DNA of 64,000 nucleotides from CALBGR01 sp964499935 (GCA_964499935.1 CAZCMS010000002.1:12147-76146), one strand, 5' to 3'; shown: positions 25,455 to 33,295, numbered from the stretch's first letter. Translations and numbers: made by a program. The notes: generated by a model from the sequence alone, not told the origin.

Positions 25455-25754
25455 ATGGCGGCTGTCACCAACAAACTAAAGTTGCAGTTGTTTGAGCGGA
25501 CCTACAGACAGGTCTGGGAAAACATATTAGAGACGCATCCCGAGTACGAGCTAAATCAGCAAGCTGCTCTGGACGAGGGCCTCATTCGTCGGTTTATGGC
25601 ACATATCGAGCTGCACGGCGTAAAGGAAATTCCGACAGACCAGCAAGGCTTCGCGCGCCTCACGTACATATTCATGGCGGCTGTGCTGAACATCCCCAAC
25701 ACGACCTTCGGTTGGGACAATTGGTTTAAGGGCAAAACAGGATCATTGCTGTGA
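25455..25754 (+). CDS. First rightward gene, unknown
   Basis: 99 aa, ATG after TAGGGAG. Mostly helical (KLKLQLFERTYRQVWENILE, LIRRFMAHIELHG) with a conserved-looking 'NIPNTTFGWDNWFKGKTG' end. No family recognised. It opens the long rightward series of small genes directly behind operator copy 1, so early expression is likely. Confidence 0.65.
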   Translation: MAAVTNKLKLQLFERTYRQVWENILETHPEYELNQQAALDEGLIRRFMAHIELHGVKEIPTDQQGFARLTYIFMAAVLNIPNTTFGWDNWFKGKTGSLL

Positions 25755-25888
25755 TACTTCAACTCCTCGAATTCTTCTTTCAAGACTTCTACCATTGGAT
25801 CGGCGGCCTGATCTACATAGGCACGGCGACCGTATGCTTCGGCATGGCCTTGGGGCTGGTAGCAGAGATTTTCACCGGGAAGAAATAA
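25751..25888 (+). CDS. Tiny membrane protein (45 aa)
   Basis: GTG start overlapping the previous stop by four bases; the stop abuts the next ATG. Residues about 17-38 (IGGLIYIGTATVCFGMALGLV) form one transmembrane helix, ending in FTGKK. Translational coupling on both sides supports it as real. Function unknown. Confidence 0.55.
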   Translation: MILQLLEFFFQDFYHWIGGLIYIGTATVCFGMALGLVAEIFTGKK

Positions 25889-26662
25889 ATGGCGAACGAT
25901 GTAATCCATACCGCCCTGCATAAGCTTGACTGGTCCAAGGTGCCCCCAAAGGTTAAGGCGCAATATCTGGAAAAAGCCGCCAAGTATTTTGTAGGCGATG
26001 ACGTTGTAAATGTCATAACGCGCGGCGACGCATGGAGCTCTATTCAGGCCCTCGTGCGGGCGGGCATGCTCAAGTTGCCATTCAATCCATTGATGATTGA
26101 GTACAGCGCCACCAACAAATTCCGCTGGTTCATTCTTCTGGAGGACCTTGGCGACAAGTTCCTCGCTCAGGCGATCTTCTGCCATCTGGACACGCAGCAG
26201 ACCTATTACAGTTCTCGCGACGCGACCGTAACACTGGACGATCAGCAATTCCATATCGAGGGCGTGCGCACCGACCAAGACGGCAATGCCATTGCGTGCG
26301 CGGTATGCATGGCGCTGCTCTTCCTCAATACCAAGGGGATCGAGAAAGAGGTCCGCACGTTCGACAAGTTCAACAAAATCCGCGAGCGCAAAGGGCAGGC
26401 CAAGATTTTGCCTTACACAACAGTCCGCATCGGCACGGTCTACGGACGCGACGGCAAAGGCACCAAGGTCGCTGATGGCAGCACTGGCAGGACAATGCCT
26501 GTTCATCTGCGCGCCGCGTACACCCGCGCTCAGCACTTCGGCCCCAACAATTCGGAAGTTAAGCAGGTCTTTATTGAGAGCTGCATCGTGAACTATCGGC
26601 CAGAAAGCGGCGCTACCGTGCCAGAGCTGACGGCCAAGGTAGCAAGAAAGATCAAGCTATGA
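25889..26662 (+). CDS. AcrVA2-family-like phage protein
   Basis: 257 aa. The C-terminal half follows a pattern shared by a widespread prophage family to which the Cas12a inhibitor AcrVA2 belongs: 'ALLFLNTKGIEKEVRTFDKFN' from residue 140, 'KIRERKGQAKILPYTTVRI', then 'PVHLRAAYTRAQHFGPNNSE' and 'FIESCIVNYRPE' (about 205-240), comparable to the RPHIRRGHWHGY...VFVN end of AcrVA2. Most family members have no known function, so anti-CRISPR activity is only a possibility. The N-terminus is unassigned. Confidence 0.55.
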   Translation: MANDVIHTALHKLDWSKVPPKVKAQYLEKAAKYFVGDDVVNVITRGDAWSSIQALVRAGMLKLPFNPLMIEYSATNKFRWFILLEDLGDKFLAQAIFCHLDTQQTYYSSRDATVTLDDQQFHIEGVRTDQDGNAIACAVCMALLFLNTKGIEKEVRTFDKFNKIRERKGQAKILPYTTVRIGTVYGRDGKGTKVADGSTGRTMPVHLRAAYTRAQHFGPNNSEVKQVFIESCIVNYRPESGATVPELTAKVARKIKL

Positions 26663-26949
26663 TCCGGACAATTTGGAAGTGGCTGTTCGAGGTTCCGCCC
26701 GAGCCGGATACTGGCGTCTATATGAAAGACGAGTTTCTGCGAGCGCCGATCAATAGGAAATGGGCAGACAATTCTACGAAGCAACATCACTGGTGTTTCC
26801 CGCCCAACCGGCCGTATCAGATTTATGACGGGCCGATTGCTCCCGACCGTAAGGAACAGGTGTGGACAAGCAGGAGCGAATTGCCGGGTTACAAGCTGAC
26901 CGAAGACTATTATAGCGACCGCCTATATCATGTATGGAGTGGGGAATGA
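26659..26949 (+). CDS. Unknown protein, Trp/Pro/Tyr-rich
   Basis: 96 aa, coupled to its neighbours by ATGA overlaps on both sides. Rich in aromatic residues and proline (WKWLFEVPPEPD, HHWCFPPNRPYQIYDGP). No family recognised. Confidence 0.6.
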   Translation: MIRTIWKWLFEVPPEPDTGVYMKDEFLRAPINRKWADNSTKQHHWCFPPNRPYQIYDGPIAPDRKEQVWTSRSELPGYKLTEDYYSDRLYHVWSGE

Positions 26950-27155
26950 TCTACGGCTATATTGAGCGCGCGTATGGCAAACGCTTCGAGAGCGGTCAGC
27001 GGGTCAAGTTCGAGGAGCGGCGCGACGCCCGCGACACCATGTCCCGGGACGGCACCGTGGCGGACCCTGACCCGGCCTACGGGCTGCACTACGTCATGGT
27101 TCAGTTTGACGGCGAAAGCTGGCCGCTGCCTTGCCATCCTGGATCACTGGTATGA
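26946..27155 (+). CDS. Small unknown protein (69 aa)
   Basis: ATG at 26946 overlaps the previous stop; an upstream in-frame ATG at 26934 has no better ribosome site. The sequence MIYGYIERAYGKRFESGQRVKFEERRDARD... suggests a small beta-barrel with strongly charged loops. Unknown. Confidence 0.55.
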   Translation: MIYGYIERAYGKRFESGQRVKFEERRDARDTMSRDGTVADPDPAYGLHYVMVQFDGESWPLPCHPGSLV

Positions 27156-27382
27156 AATCGCATCGCATGGAACAAGTAAAGCGTATCATGCGGCAGTTCA
27201 GCAAAGATACTTTTACGACCGAATTGCGCCCCAACATGGCGCGATACACCGCCGAGGATATCCAGTTTGCCGAGAAGGCGGGATATATTCAGTTGCATCC
27301 GGGCATTCTTGGCTCGCGATGCTCATACTACCGGACCGCCAAGGGCGAGGCGTTCTGGATGGAGATGTTCCCTAATGGCTAG
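27152..27382 (+). CDS. Small basic unknown protein (76 aa)
   Basis: ATG at 27152 overlaps the preceding TGA. N-terminal basic helix (KSHRMEQVKRIMRQFSK), then 'YTAEDIQFAEKAGYIQLHPG...YYRTAKGEAFW', which looks like a compact helix-turn-helix or wing. Possibly DNA-binding, unproven. Confidence 0.55.
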   Translation: MKSHRMEQVKRIMRQFSKDTFTTELRPNMARYTAEDIQFAEKAGYIQLHPGILGSRCSYYRTAKGEAFWMEMFPNG

Positions 27383-27680
27383 CATCAAATTAACGCACTT
27401 TGAAGTTCCGCCCGTAGGCGATTGGTCTATGTGCCAAGTTTCAGACAAGCTGGTGATCACCACCCGCAACGGATGGGATCGCGCTGAAAGCTCAAAGGCA
27501 GAAAATATTGTGTTGATGACAAATCAACATTCAGAAGTCGCCTCATTCCCGAATACCGAAGCAGGTAGAGCGCGGCTTCAAGACATATTGTGGGCGATGA
27601 AAACCGTCTACGATCAAGGGGTCCAGGACGCGAAAGCAGAAATTCGCGCCGCTTTGGGCATAAACGACAGGAGATACTAA
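27375..27680 (+). CDS. Unknown protein (101 aa)
   Basis: ATG at 27375, eight-base overlap with the previous gene. Alternating strands (IKLTHFEVPPVGDWSMCQVSDKLVITT) then helix (GRARLQDILWAMKTVYDQGVQDAKAEIRAAL). No recognised family. The stop overlaps the next ATG (TAATG). Confidence 0.55.
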   Translation: MASIKLTHFEVPPVGDWSMCQVSDKLVITTRNGWDRAESSKAENIVLMTNQHSEVASFPNTEAGRARLQDILWAMKTVYDQGVQDAKAEIRAALGINDRRY

Positions 27681-28318
27681 TGGACTACAATACAGAAATT
27701 GATCTCTTTGCAGCAGCAATGAAGGAAGCCATGGCCAATGCCGAGGAAAACGGCAAATGCGGCTGGGACGATCAAGAAGAGTTCCCGACCGCTGAGGCGA
27801 CCCAAGCGTTCCTCCGCAACATCGGCAAAGGTCGTCCGGTCGACGCCGCTAACTACCTGATGATGATCCATGCGCGCGGGCATGATCTGCAGGTGCACGT
27901 CGACGAGCAGGATACGGTGATGGCCCGTGGCCTCGCCATGCTGACCAAGTATTGCCATGAAGCCTCGTACAATGCGGGCTGGTGGCATGTCAAGCTGCCG
28001 GATGGCTCGCAAGTCGACATGAAGAACTCGCCCGACCATCCGTTCTATCCGTACTTCATCGCCACCAAGATGATGCTCGGCGTTTCTGAAACGGCCGAAG
28101 GCATGGAAGGGTTCCGCAAGAACTTGGCAGACGACAAGCTGCCTCAATTCACCATGGAAGAATGCGAGGCGGCGGACGAGCTTATCCGTTTGTTCGACCG
28201 TTGCGGCGCTCGCGGCTACCGGATCATTGAGGCGTTCTTCGCCAAGACCTCTTTCAATACCGTGCGGCCGGACCACAAGCCGGAAGCGCGCCAAGGCGTC
28301 GGTGGGAAAAAGTTCTGA
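27680..28318 (+). CDS. MazG-like/uncharacterised nucleotide-metabolism protein
   Basis: 212 aa. The N-terminal segment (FAAAMKEAMANAEENGKCGWDD..., GRPVDAANYLMMIHARG) has the spacing of phage MazG-like pyrophosphohydrolases, in which Glu/Asp residues on two helices bind metal. The rest (TKYCHEASYNAGWWHVKLPDG, YPYFIATKMMLGVSETAEGM) is unassigned. The MazG reading is tentative, since the EExxE signature is not clear. Confidence 0.45.
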   Translation: MDYNTEIDLFAAAMKEAMANAEENGKCGWDDQEEFPTAEATQAFLRNIGKGRPVDAANYLMMIHARGHDLQVHVDEQDTVMARGLAMLTKYCHEASYNAGWWHVKLPDGSQVDMKNSPDHPFYPYFIATKMMLGVSETAEGMEGFRKNLADDKLPQFTMEECEAADELIRLFDRCGARGYRIIEAFFAKTSFNTVRPDHKPEARQGVGGKKF

Positions 28319-28746
28319 TGGACATCACCTTCCCGACGCAAGACGTGGAAGAAGGGTTCTACATGGAGCTATCCATGCACCGCGACAATGTGATCCTGTT
28401 GCGGAACAAGGCGCTCATGCAGAACAACTTCGAATGGGCTGTTGCGCTCAGCCACACGATCGCATTTCTCAGCGGCTTGCAGCGGGCACCGACCGAGCTG
28501 CCGCCGGACGATCCCAACTACAGTCCGTATTCTATGGACGCGGAGCATGACGGAGTTATTTCTGCCCTGCTTGGGGTCCGCACGGCGATCGTCAATGCCC
28601 CCAAGGATATTTTGACGGATACGTTCTGGATGCCAGAGCTGCCGGAAGAGTACGCCATGAATGGCGCAACAGTGGTCGACTACATCGATCATTATTTGCC
28701 TGAAAGCCTGCGCCGGGCAGCTGAGGAAGTGCAGGAGACCACGTAA
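28318..28746 (+). CDS. Unknown acidic protein (142 aa)
   Basis: Starts in a TGATG overlap. Predominantly helical: YMELSMHRDNVILLRNKALMQNNFEWAVALSHTIAFLSGL followed by an acidic half. No family recognised. Its stop codon (28744-28746) is the first triplet of operator copy 2. Confidence 0.6.
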   Translation: MDITFPTQDVEEGFYMELSMHRDNVILLRNKALMQNNFEWAVALSHTIAFLSGLQRAPTELPPDDPNYSPYSMDAEHDGVISALLGVRTAIVNAPKDILTDTFWMPELPEEYAMNGATVVDYIDHYLPESLRRAAEEVQETT

Positions 28747-28762
28747 AAGACCTTGCATTTTA
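28744..28762. promoter_or_regulatory. Palindromic operator, copy 2
   Basis: TAAAAGAC-CTT-GCATTTTA; six of eight half-site positions are symmetric. It overlaps the stop codon of the upstream gene and ends 42 bp before the next ATG, much like copy 1. Confidence 0.6.
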
Positions 28763-28804
28763 CTGCAAGAGATGCGAGTGTGAAGCCGGTAATAGGGAAC
28801 CAAA

Positions 28805-29113
28805 ATGGACACGAAAGCAAACGCTTATGCAGTTCTGGAAATGTGCCAGAATGATCCTGACTACAGCAATATGACGCTGAATACGGACATTTCCAGACAT
28901 ATCCGGAACCATATGGGCATTGTCGAATGGCCCACTTGGCGACCGCTCTACGAGCATATCGGCTTCACAGATGAACAGGGCCGCGAGCTGTGGTCCTTAC
29001 TTGATCAGGAAGACCTGCCGAAGGAAAGCGTGCTGTTTCAGTTCGAACAGATGATCGAACACCAGCACGGACCGCTGCCCGGCATGTTTCCAGTAGCAAG
29101 GAGACTTCTGTGA
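28805..29113 (+). CDS. Unknown protein (102 aa)
   Basis: ATG after an AGGGAACC leader behind operator copy 2. Sequence blocks: 'ISRHIRNHMGIVEWPTWRPLYEHIGF' and 'GRELWSLLDQEDLPKESVLFQFEQMIEHQHG'. All-helical, unknown. Translationally coupled to the regulator gene downstream (4-bp overlap). Confidence 0.6.
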   Translation: MDTKANAYAVLEMCQNDPDYSNMTLNTDISRHIRNHMGIVEWPTWRPLYEHIGFTDEQGRELWSLLDQEDLPKESVLFQFEQMIEHQHGPLPGMFPVARRLL

Positions 29114-29457
29114 GCAAAGGCGGAGTGTCACCGGTCTATACTAAGCAATGGCCGAAAGAAGCCCTCAATAGGGTGGTATCTCTGCGGAACAAGGGTCTGC
29201 AGCCGAAAGAGATCGCCGACGCGATGGGCATTAAGCAGCATGCCGTCTATACCATGCTGAAAGAAATAGGCCAACCTGCCTCGGGCCGTGGCTCAAAGCT
29301 GGTTGACCGCATCAACGTCCGGCTTGACGCCGATTGCGCAGAGCTGGTTCGTCGCTACTGCGCGCGGCATAACAAGTCGATCACTATGGCAATGAACGAG
29401 CTAATTCGTTCTGTCCCCAAGGAGCTAATTCCAGATGCTGATCGCAATTTTCAATAA
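29110..29457 (+). CDS. Predicted DNA-binding regulator (HTH plus ribbon-helix-helix-like)
   Basis: 115 aa with a GTG start overlapping the previous stop. Residues 12-50 (WPKEALNRVVSLRNKGLQPKEIADAMGIKQHAVYTMLKEIG) form a helix-turn-helix reminiscent of the GcrA N-terminus. Residues 62-105 (DRINVRLDADCAELVRRYCARHNKSITMAMNELIRSV) resemble a ribbon-helix-helix. It lies 350 bp from operator copy 2 and is the most plausible phage-encoded candidate for binding the palindromes. Confidence 0.65.
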   Translation: MSKGGVSPVYTKQWPKEALNRVVSLRNKGLQPKEIADAMGIKQHAVYTMLKEIGQPASGRGSKLVDRINVRLDADCAELVRRYCARHNKSITMAMNELIRSVPKELIPDADRNFQ

Positions 29458-29551
29458 TCTTCCGGAGATGCTTCTGGGGATTGTCTACACTTATACCGTC
29501 TTCAAGGTCGGCCGCTGGTCGGTGAAGCGGAAAATGAACCCCGACGCTTGA
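29435..29551 (+). CDS. Tiny membrane protein (38 aa)
   Basis: ATG at 29435 inside the end of the regulator gene, with GGAG 9 nt upstream. One hydrophobic helix (IFNNLPEMLLGIVYTYTVFKVG) then a basic tail RWSVKRKMNPDA. One of several such micro-membrane proteins in the early region. Confidence 0.45.
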   Translation: MLIAIFNNLPEMLLGIVYTYTVFKVGRWSVKRKMNPDA

Positions 29552-29588
29552 CCGGGTCTAGTCAAGAAATTCAACAGGAGAACAAACT

Positions 29589-30065
29589 ATGTTTGGTATG
29601 TTTGGTAAGAAGAAGTCTATCCTCGGCGCAGCTGCATCGGCTGCTTTCAAGGAAATGAATGCTGGCCAGCAGGAAAACCTCGACTTCCTGGAAGCCGCTG
29701 CTTCCGGCACGGCGCTGGTCGCCACGGTCGACGGCAATGCCGACAGCGCTGAGCGCAACAAGGCGATCTCTGTTATCACCAAGAACAAGACGCTCGGTGC
29801 ACTGTTCGGCCAACAGCAGGTCGAGGCCATGGTCAATGCCTACATCGACAAGGCTTCCGACAGCGCCGGTAAGAACGAACTGGTCAACGAGCTCAAGGAC
29901 CTGAAAAACCACGAGAAGGGCGCTGAATACGCCAAGGCGGTCTATCTGATGGCCAAGGACGTTGCCAATGCTGACGGCGGTATCGGCGAGCGCGAGCAGA
30001 AGGCGCTGGATGTACTGGCCGGTATCCTCGGCGTCAATCCGCAGGACTTCGCGTTCGACTTTTAA
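29589..30065 (+). CDS. TerB-like tellurite-resistance-family protein
   Basis: 158 aa after a strong CAGGAGA box. The pattern 'LVATVDGNADSAERNKAISVI' early and 'VYLMAKDVANADGGIGEREQKALDVLAGILGV' late is the duplicated acidic metal-site motif (aDG.....E......) of TerB-fold proteins. In phages these are linked to stress or membrane-associated defence functions, but the role here is unknown. Confidence 0.75.
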   Translation: MFGMFGKKKSILGAAASAAFKEMNAGQQENLDFLEAAASGTALVATVDGNADSAERNKAISVITKNKTLGALFGQQQVEAMVNAYIDKASDSAGKNELVNELKDLKNHEKGAEYAKAVYLMAKDVANADGGIGEREQKALDVLAGILGVNPQDFAFDF

Positions 30066-30080
30066 TCCGCAACACTTACC

Positions 30081-30106
30081 GACCTTGGGGCGCGATCCCC
30101 AAGGTC
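30081..30106 (+). other. Strong 10-bp hairpin between TerB-like gene and next gene
   Basis: GACCTTGGGG (30081-30090), loop CGCGAT, CCCCAAGGTC (30097-30106), with no U-tract, ending 14 nt before the next ATG and just upstream of its AGGGAGA box. It could be an mRNA processing or stabilising hairpin, or a weak terminator. The arms contain the over-represented CCTTGGGG word. Confidence 0.6.
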
Positions 30107-30120
30107 TAGGGAGAACAGCA

Positions 30121-30389
30121 TGCCGCCTGAAGAAATAGTGGAGCGTCAGCCCAAAACTCTGGACCAGCTCAACGCTCGTTCCAATGAAATTGTAGACAAG
30201 ATCATTGCCGCCGCAGAGCGCGACGCCTTGGTCTTCACTCAGGAAGTCAAGGAGCTTTTCCTGGACATCGAGCTGCTCCCAGAGGGTGAGCAGAAAGCAG
30301 CGGTCGCGCTGTTTGCGGTAGCCGTCGCGCGGTTCAACTCTGCACAGAACCGCATCACCGCGAAAATGGAAGAAGCTTTCAACGCATGA
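30121..30389 (+). CDS. Small acidic helical protein (89 aa)
   Basis: ATG after AGGGAGA. Entirely helical: LDQLNARSNEIVDKIIAAAERD, VFTQEVKELFLDIELLPEGEQKAAVALFAVAVARFNSAQ. Unknown function. Confidence 0.6.
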
Positions 30390-30457
30390 TGCGGCGGGAC
30401 GGCGGCAAGTGGCACGACTTGCCGCCGTCATTAATATAACAACAAAGGAGAACGACC

Positions 30458-30757
30458 ATGGCGACTTGCATCAAGACCGGCGCTCAGTTGTACTTGGCGA
30501 ATTACGGAGCGTATGTCTATGGGGACTTGCATCAGGTTTCAGAAGATATCTACATCATGCGAACTGCGACAGCCCGTTCGTTTGAAGTCGTCAACAATAC
30601 TAACATTGTCCATGGCATTGTCCACGACATCTACGAATGGTGGGAAGAGAATAACGATAAATGCTATGGCACGCTCGTTATCACTCAGATGCAATACCTT
30701 GGCTACGAGGGCACTGAGCTGGTTCCGGCCAAGCCCGCTATCGCAAGTCCTGAATGA
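30458..30757 (+). CDS. Unknown protein (99 aa)
   Basis: ATG after AAAGGAGAACG. Mixed alpha/beta sequence with many aromatic residues (QLYLANYGAYVYGDLHQVSEDIYIM, IVHDIYEWWEENNDKCYG). No family recognised. Confidence 0.6.
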   Translation: MATCIKTGAQLYLANYGAYVYGDLHQVSEDIYIMRTATARSFEVVNNTNIVHGIVHDIYEWWEENNDKCYGTLVITQMQYLGYEGTELVPAKPAIASPE

Positions 30758-30820
30758 GCGCGCCCGTAGGCAGCGCCAGCCCGGCGCGGTAGTATATTGC
30801 AGCAGCGGAGTGTATCTCTC

Positions 30821-31003
30821 ATGCCTTCCTGGAAGCAGTCATTCCGAATTTGGCGTAGCCGCAACGAGCCAGAGGTCGGCTGTCTTTTCTTCTGTCTTAG
30901 GTTTGCCGTAATATTCATCATCATTTTCGTTGGTGCCTGCGTCCTTGATCCCCGGCGCAAGCCCGACATCGTGCCATCTGGGATCGAGTTAAACGAGGAA
31001 TGA
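30821..31003 (+). CDS. Small membrane protein (60 aa)
   Basis: ATG at 30821 with GGAG 11 nt upstream. A basic N-terminus (SWKQSFRIWRSRN), one transmembrane helix (LFFCLRFAVIFIIIFVGACVL, about residues 22-42), then a short outside tail. The stop lies just before the next ATG. Confidence 0.5.
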   Translation: MPSWKQSFRIWRSRNEPEVGCLFFCLRFAVIFIIIFVGACVLDPRRKPDIVPSGIELNEE

Positions 31004-31004
31004 A

Positions 31005-31304
31005 ATGGGTTTCTTTCAGCAGGTTGAGGGCGTGGCTTGCATTCTATCACAGAACGGCGGCGAGACACAGAACGACATCTACAAACGAGACGGATATCTT
31101 TACGCTAAGTCTGGCAATGTCTTTGTTCGTCTGAACCGCGACGGCTCAACGACCAAGGCCAAGGTCCGGCTGGTGCATATGACTTTTGACGAAGACTTGT
31201 TCAGCGACGCAATGGGTCGACTGTGCACGGGCGAAGTCAAGACCGCAAAGCCGCTTGATCATAAAGTGGCTAATCAACTGTTGCTCGGAAGTGATGCGGC
31301 ATGA
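31005..31304 (+). CDS. Unknown protein (99 aa)
   Basis: ATG after CGAGGAATGAA. Beta-rich N-terminal half (VACILSQNGGETQNDIYKRDGYLYAKSGNVFVRLNRDGS), typical of a small barrel. Four-base overlap with the HhH-like gene that follows, so possibly a functional partner. Confidence 0.55.
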   Translation: MGFFQQVEGVACILSQNGGETQNDIYKRDGYLYAKSGNVFVRLNRDGSTTKAKVRLVHMTFDEDLFSDAMGRLCTGEVKTAKPLDHKVANQLLLGSDAA

Positions 31305-32140
31305 GGGAGACAGGCTACGCTAACGTCCGGGAAATGTTCCGGCAGGCCGACGAGATCGATAGATCAGAGGGATTGGTAGCCTATCCTCGTTACCGGGAAA
31401 TGATGGCGCGGTTCGCTGCCGAATACAGCCATGACATACGGGAAGTGACCGCTGCCTTTGTGGCATTGTCGCCGAATAATGATTACGTCGGCAATCTGCG
31501 TTCGCTGAAGACCTTGCTGGAGGCAGACCGGCGCGGTATTCCGGTGGAGCATGCTTCGGTGTCGACCTATATTGCGTGCCGGACCAGAGCCTGGAAATAT
31601 CTACAGAAGGCTGACGACTTCTTGCTGACGGCCCGTGGCCCCAAGACGCGCGCCTTTTATCACAACATCCTATGGCCGAACAATCCGGACTACGTCACCA
31701 TTGATGGTCACATGGTAGCGATCTTCCTCAATAATGAAGGCACCATGAAGGACAACATCGTCAAGAACGAAGGGATGTATAACCGCGTCGCAGCCGCCGT
31801 CAAGCGTTGCGCCCGGCTGAACTCTATGCTGCCAAATCAGATGCAGGCGACCTTGTGGTACACCCGCAAGCGGCTTCTGCGCGTGAAGTTTGAAGCGCAG
31901 TTCCAGTTGTTTGGGGACCCGAGCGATCGTTGGGGCGCAACGATGGACCTGAATGATATCCAGCCTTACGAATTTAAGGCCAAGAGAAAGAGCGAGGCCG
32001 CACTCGCCAAAGAGAGAATAGATCAAGAACAGGAGAGATTACATGACCTTCAATATCCCATTGCTGCCGGAGGAAGAGGACCAGCTGACCCCGAAGCAGA
32101 AATACGAGGCGCGGAAGGCAGAACGCCAGAAGCGGCGTGA
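31301..32140 (+). CDS. HhH-GPD superfamily-like protein (DUF7178-type)
   Basis: 279 aa. The sequence 'VTAAFVALSPNNDYVGNLRSL', then 'GPKTRAFYHNIL' and 'VTIDGHMVAIFL' follows the phage family with an endonuclease III/AlkA-type helical fold: the GxKxxxFYxNI block fits the helix-hairpin-helix and the V(T)IDxH block the catalytic Asp region. Relatives occur in DNA base-modification and base-removal contexts. The C-terminal 60 residues are charged, and the last 98 bp overlap the next gene. Confidence 0.6.
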   Translation: MRETGYANVREMFRQADEIDRSEGLVAYPRYREMMARFAAEYSHDIREVTAAFVALSPNNDYVGNLRSLKTLLEADRRGIPVEHASVSTYIACRTRAWKYLQKADDFLLTARGPKTRAFYHNILWPNNPDYVTIDGHMVAIFLNNEGTMKDNIVKNEGMYNRVAAAVKRCARLNSMLPNQMQATLWYTRKRLLRVKFEAQFQLFGDPSDRWGATMDLNDIQPYEFKAKRKSEAALAKERIDQEQERLHDLQYPIAAGGRGPADPEAEIRGAEGRTPEAA

Positions 32141-32279
32141 GGAGCAAGAAAGGAACAGTCGCGGCACAACGCAAGACGACGCGCAGCGTGATGTAAACGA
32201 ATTGATCGACATTGCGGATCGTTTCGTAACAGCCCTTGAACAAATCGCGGAGACGTTCCGATGGAAAGAGTTCCGCTAG
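32043..32279 (+). CDS. Charged helical protein overlapping the HhH-like gene
   Basis: 78 aa. ATG after a strong CAGGAGAG box located inside the 3' end of the upstream gene, giving a 98-bp out-of-frame overlap. Sequence 'EDQLTPKQKYEARKAERQKRREEQERN' is a long charged helix. Unknown. Confidence 0.55.
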   Translation: MTFNIPLLPEEEDQLTPKQKYEARKAERQKRREEQERNSRGTTQDDAQRDVNELIDIADRFVTALEQIAETFRWKEFR

Positions 32280-32734
32280 GCGGCGCACTCGTTGAGGAGT
32301 TAAGGACAATGTTAGAGAGGGAAGACAGGATCGATGCCATCGGTAAAGCGCTCTATGATTACAAGCCCACGATCGAACAGGAAACGGACCCGGTGGATGG
32401 ATCGCCAGCAGGTGAAGCGTGGACAGTTCCTTGGGAAACCATTCGTACGGACTATCCGGCAACCTACGAAGCCATCATTGGAGCTGCAACTATCTGCGCT
32501 TCCTACCTCGATCGCTGTGCAGATTTCCCGGTTAATATCCACGCTGGCACCTTCAGTCGCGAAGACTTCACCCACGAAACCAAGGTCGTCAAAATCGAGC
32601 TACTTGAAGACACGGGAACGGTTGACGGCGAGCCGTGGGAAGGCCAAGGCGGAACGTGGTTCGTAGATGTCGTATGGGACAAGACCGGTTGTTGCGGTGC
32701 ATGCCCTATTTCAGATCTAGTCAGGAGCGAATGA
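32261..32734 (+). CDS. Unknown acidic protein (157 aa)
   Basis: ATG after CGGAGACG; overlaps the previous gene by 19 bp. Alternating helix and strand, ending in 'TWFVDVVWDKTGCCGACPISDLVRSE' with a CCxxC group that may bind metal. No family recognised. Confidence 0.55.
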   Translation: MERVPLGGALVEELRTMLEREDRIDAIGKALYDYKPTIEQETDPVDGSPAGEAWTVPWETIRTDYPATYEAIIGAATICASYLDRCADFPVNIHAGTFSREDFTHETKVVKIELLEDTGTVDGEPWEGQGGTWFVDVVWDKTGCCGACPISDLVRSE

Positions 32735-32735
32735 C

Positions 32736-33239
32736 ATGGCGCTGCTGGCATATATCGAGATTGACTACTACAGTGCGCAACGCCATAAGATCGCGGCCAT
32801 GGATCGGGATACCTATGAGCGGGTGCGGCAAGACATCCCGGCGTTGAACCTTTCCGAATGGCAGGAAGGCAAGAACGAAGCTCCTACGTGGTATGGCGTC
32901 GGCAGCAGTGCCATGATCGACCTCGAGACCGACGGCAAGGTCATCGCCGAACTTGGCATTGACTTCAAGGTAAAACGGTTCAAAGGCGCGTATTTCGCTG
33001 GCGAGCCAGTCGGCAGATATCAAACACAGATCAAGGGCGCTGCCGATATGAACGTCGGCACGCTCATTCAGGTAGCGATCCCCGACCTAGCTTTGATGCA
33101 TATCACCGAGGTTAAGGTCCTGGAAGATTGCTGCACCGACGCGCTTAACGACGAATTGGAGTGTGGCTGGCGGATCATCGCCGTTTGCCCACCGAATTCG
33201 CAGAGACGGCCTGATTACATCTTGGGGCGGCGCACATGA
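32736..33239 (+). CDS. Unknown beta-rich protein (167 aa)
   Basis: ATG directly after the previous stop. Sequence blocks 'AMIDLETDGKVIAELGIDFKVKRFKGAYFAGEPVGRYQTQIKG' suggest strands. Unknown family. The stop overlaps a tiny hydrophobic gene. Confidence 0.55.
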   Translation: MALLAYIEIDYYSAQRHKIAAMDRDTYERVRQDIPALNLSEWQEGKNEAPTWYGVGSSAMIDLETDGKVIAELGIDFKVKRFKGAYFAGEPVGRYQTQIKGAADMNVGTLIQVAIPDLALMHITEVKVLEDCCTDALNDELECGWRIIAVCPPNSQRRPDYILGRRT

Positions 33240-33295
33240 TCCATGAAGCGTTTCTGGTCGCTGCCGCCCTAGCGATCCTTGTGGGGTGGGCCTGA
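33236..33295 (+). CDS. Possible 19-aa hydrophobic micropeptide
   Basis: ATG overlaps the previous TGA and its own TGA overlaps the next ATG. Sequence MIHEAFLVAAALAILVGWA would span a membrane. The chained overlaps argue for translation, but the size makes this tentative. Confidence 0.3.
   Translation: MIHEAFLVAAALAILVGWA

Noticed and set aside
27131..27151. Upstream TTG start for the gene at 27152
   Set aside because: ATG at 27152 gives the stop-start overlap used throughout this region and better fits translational coupling.
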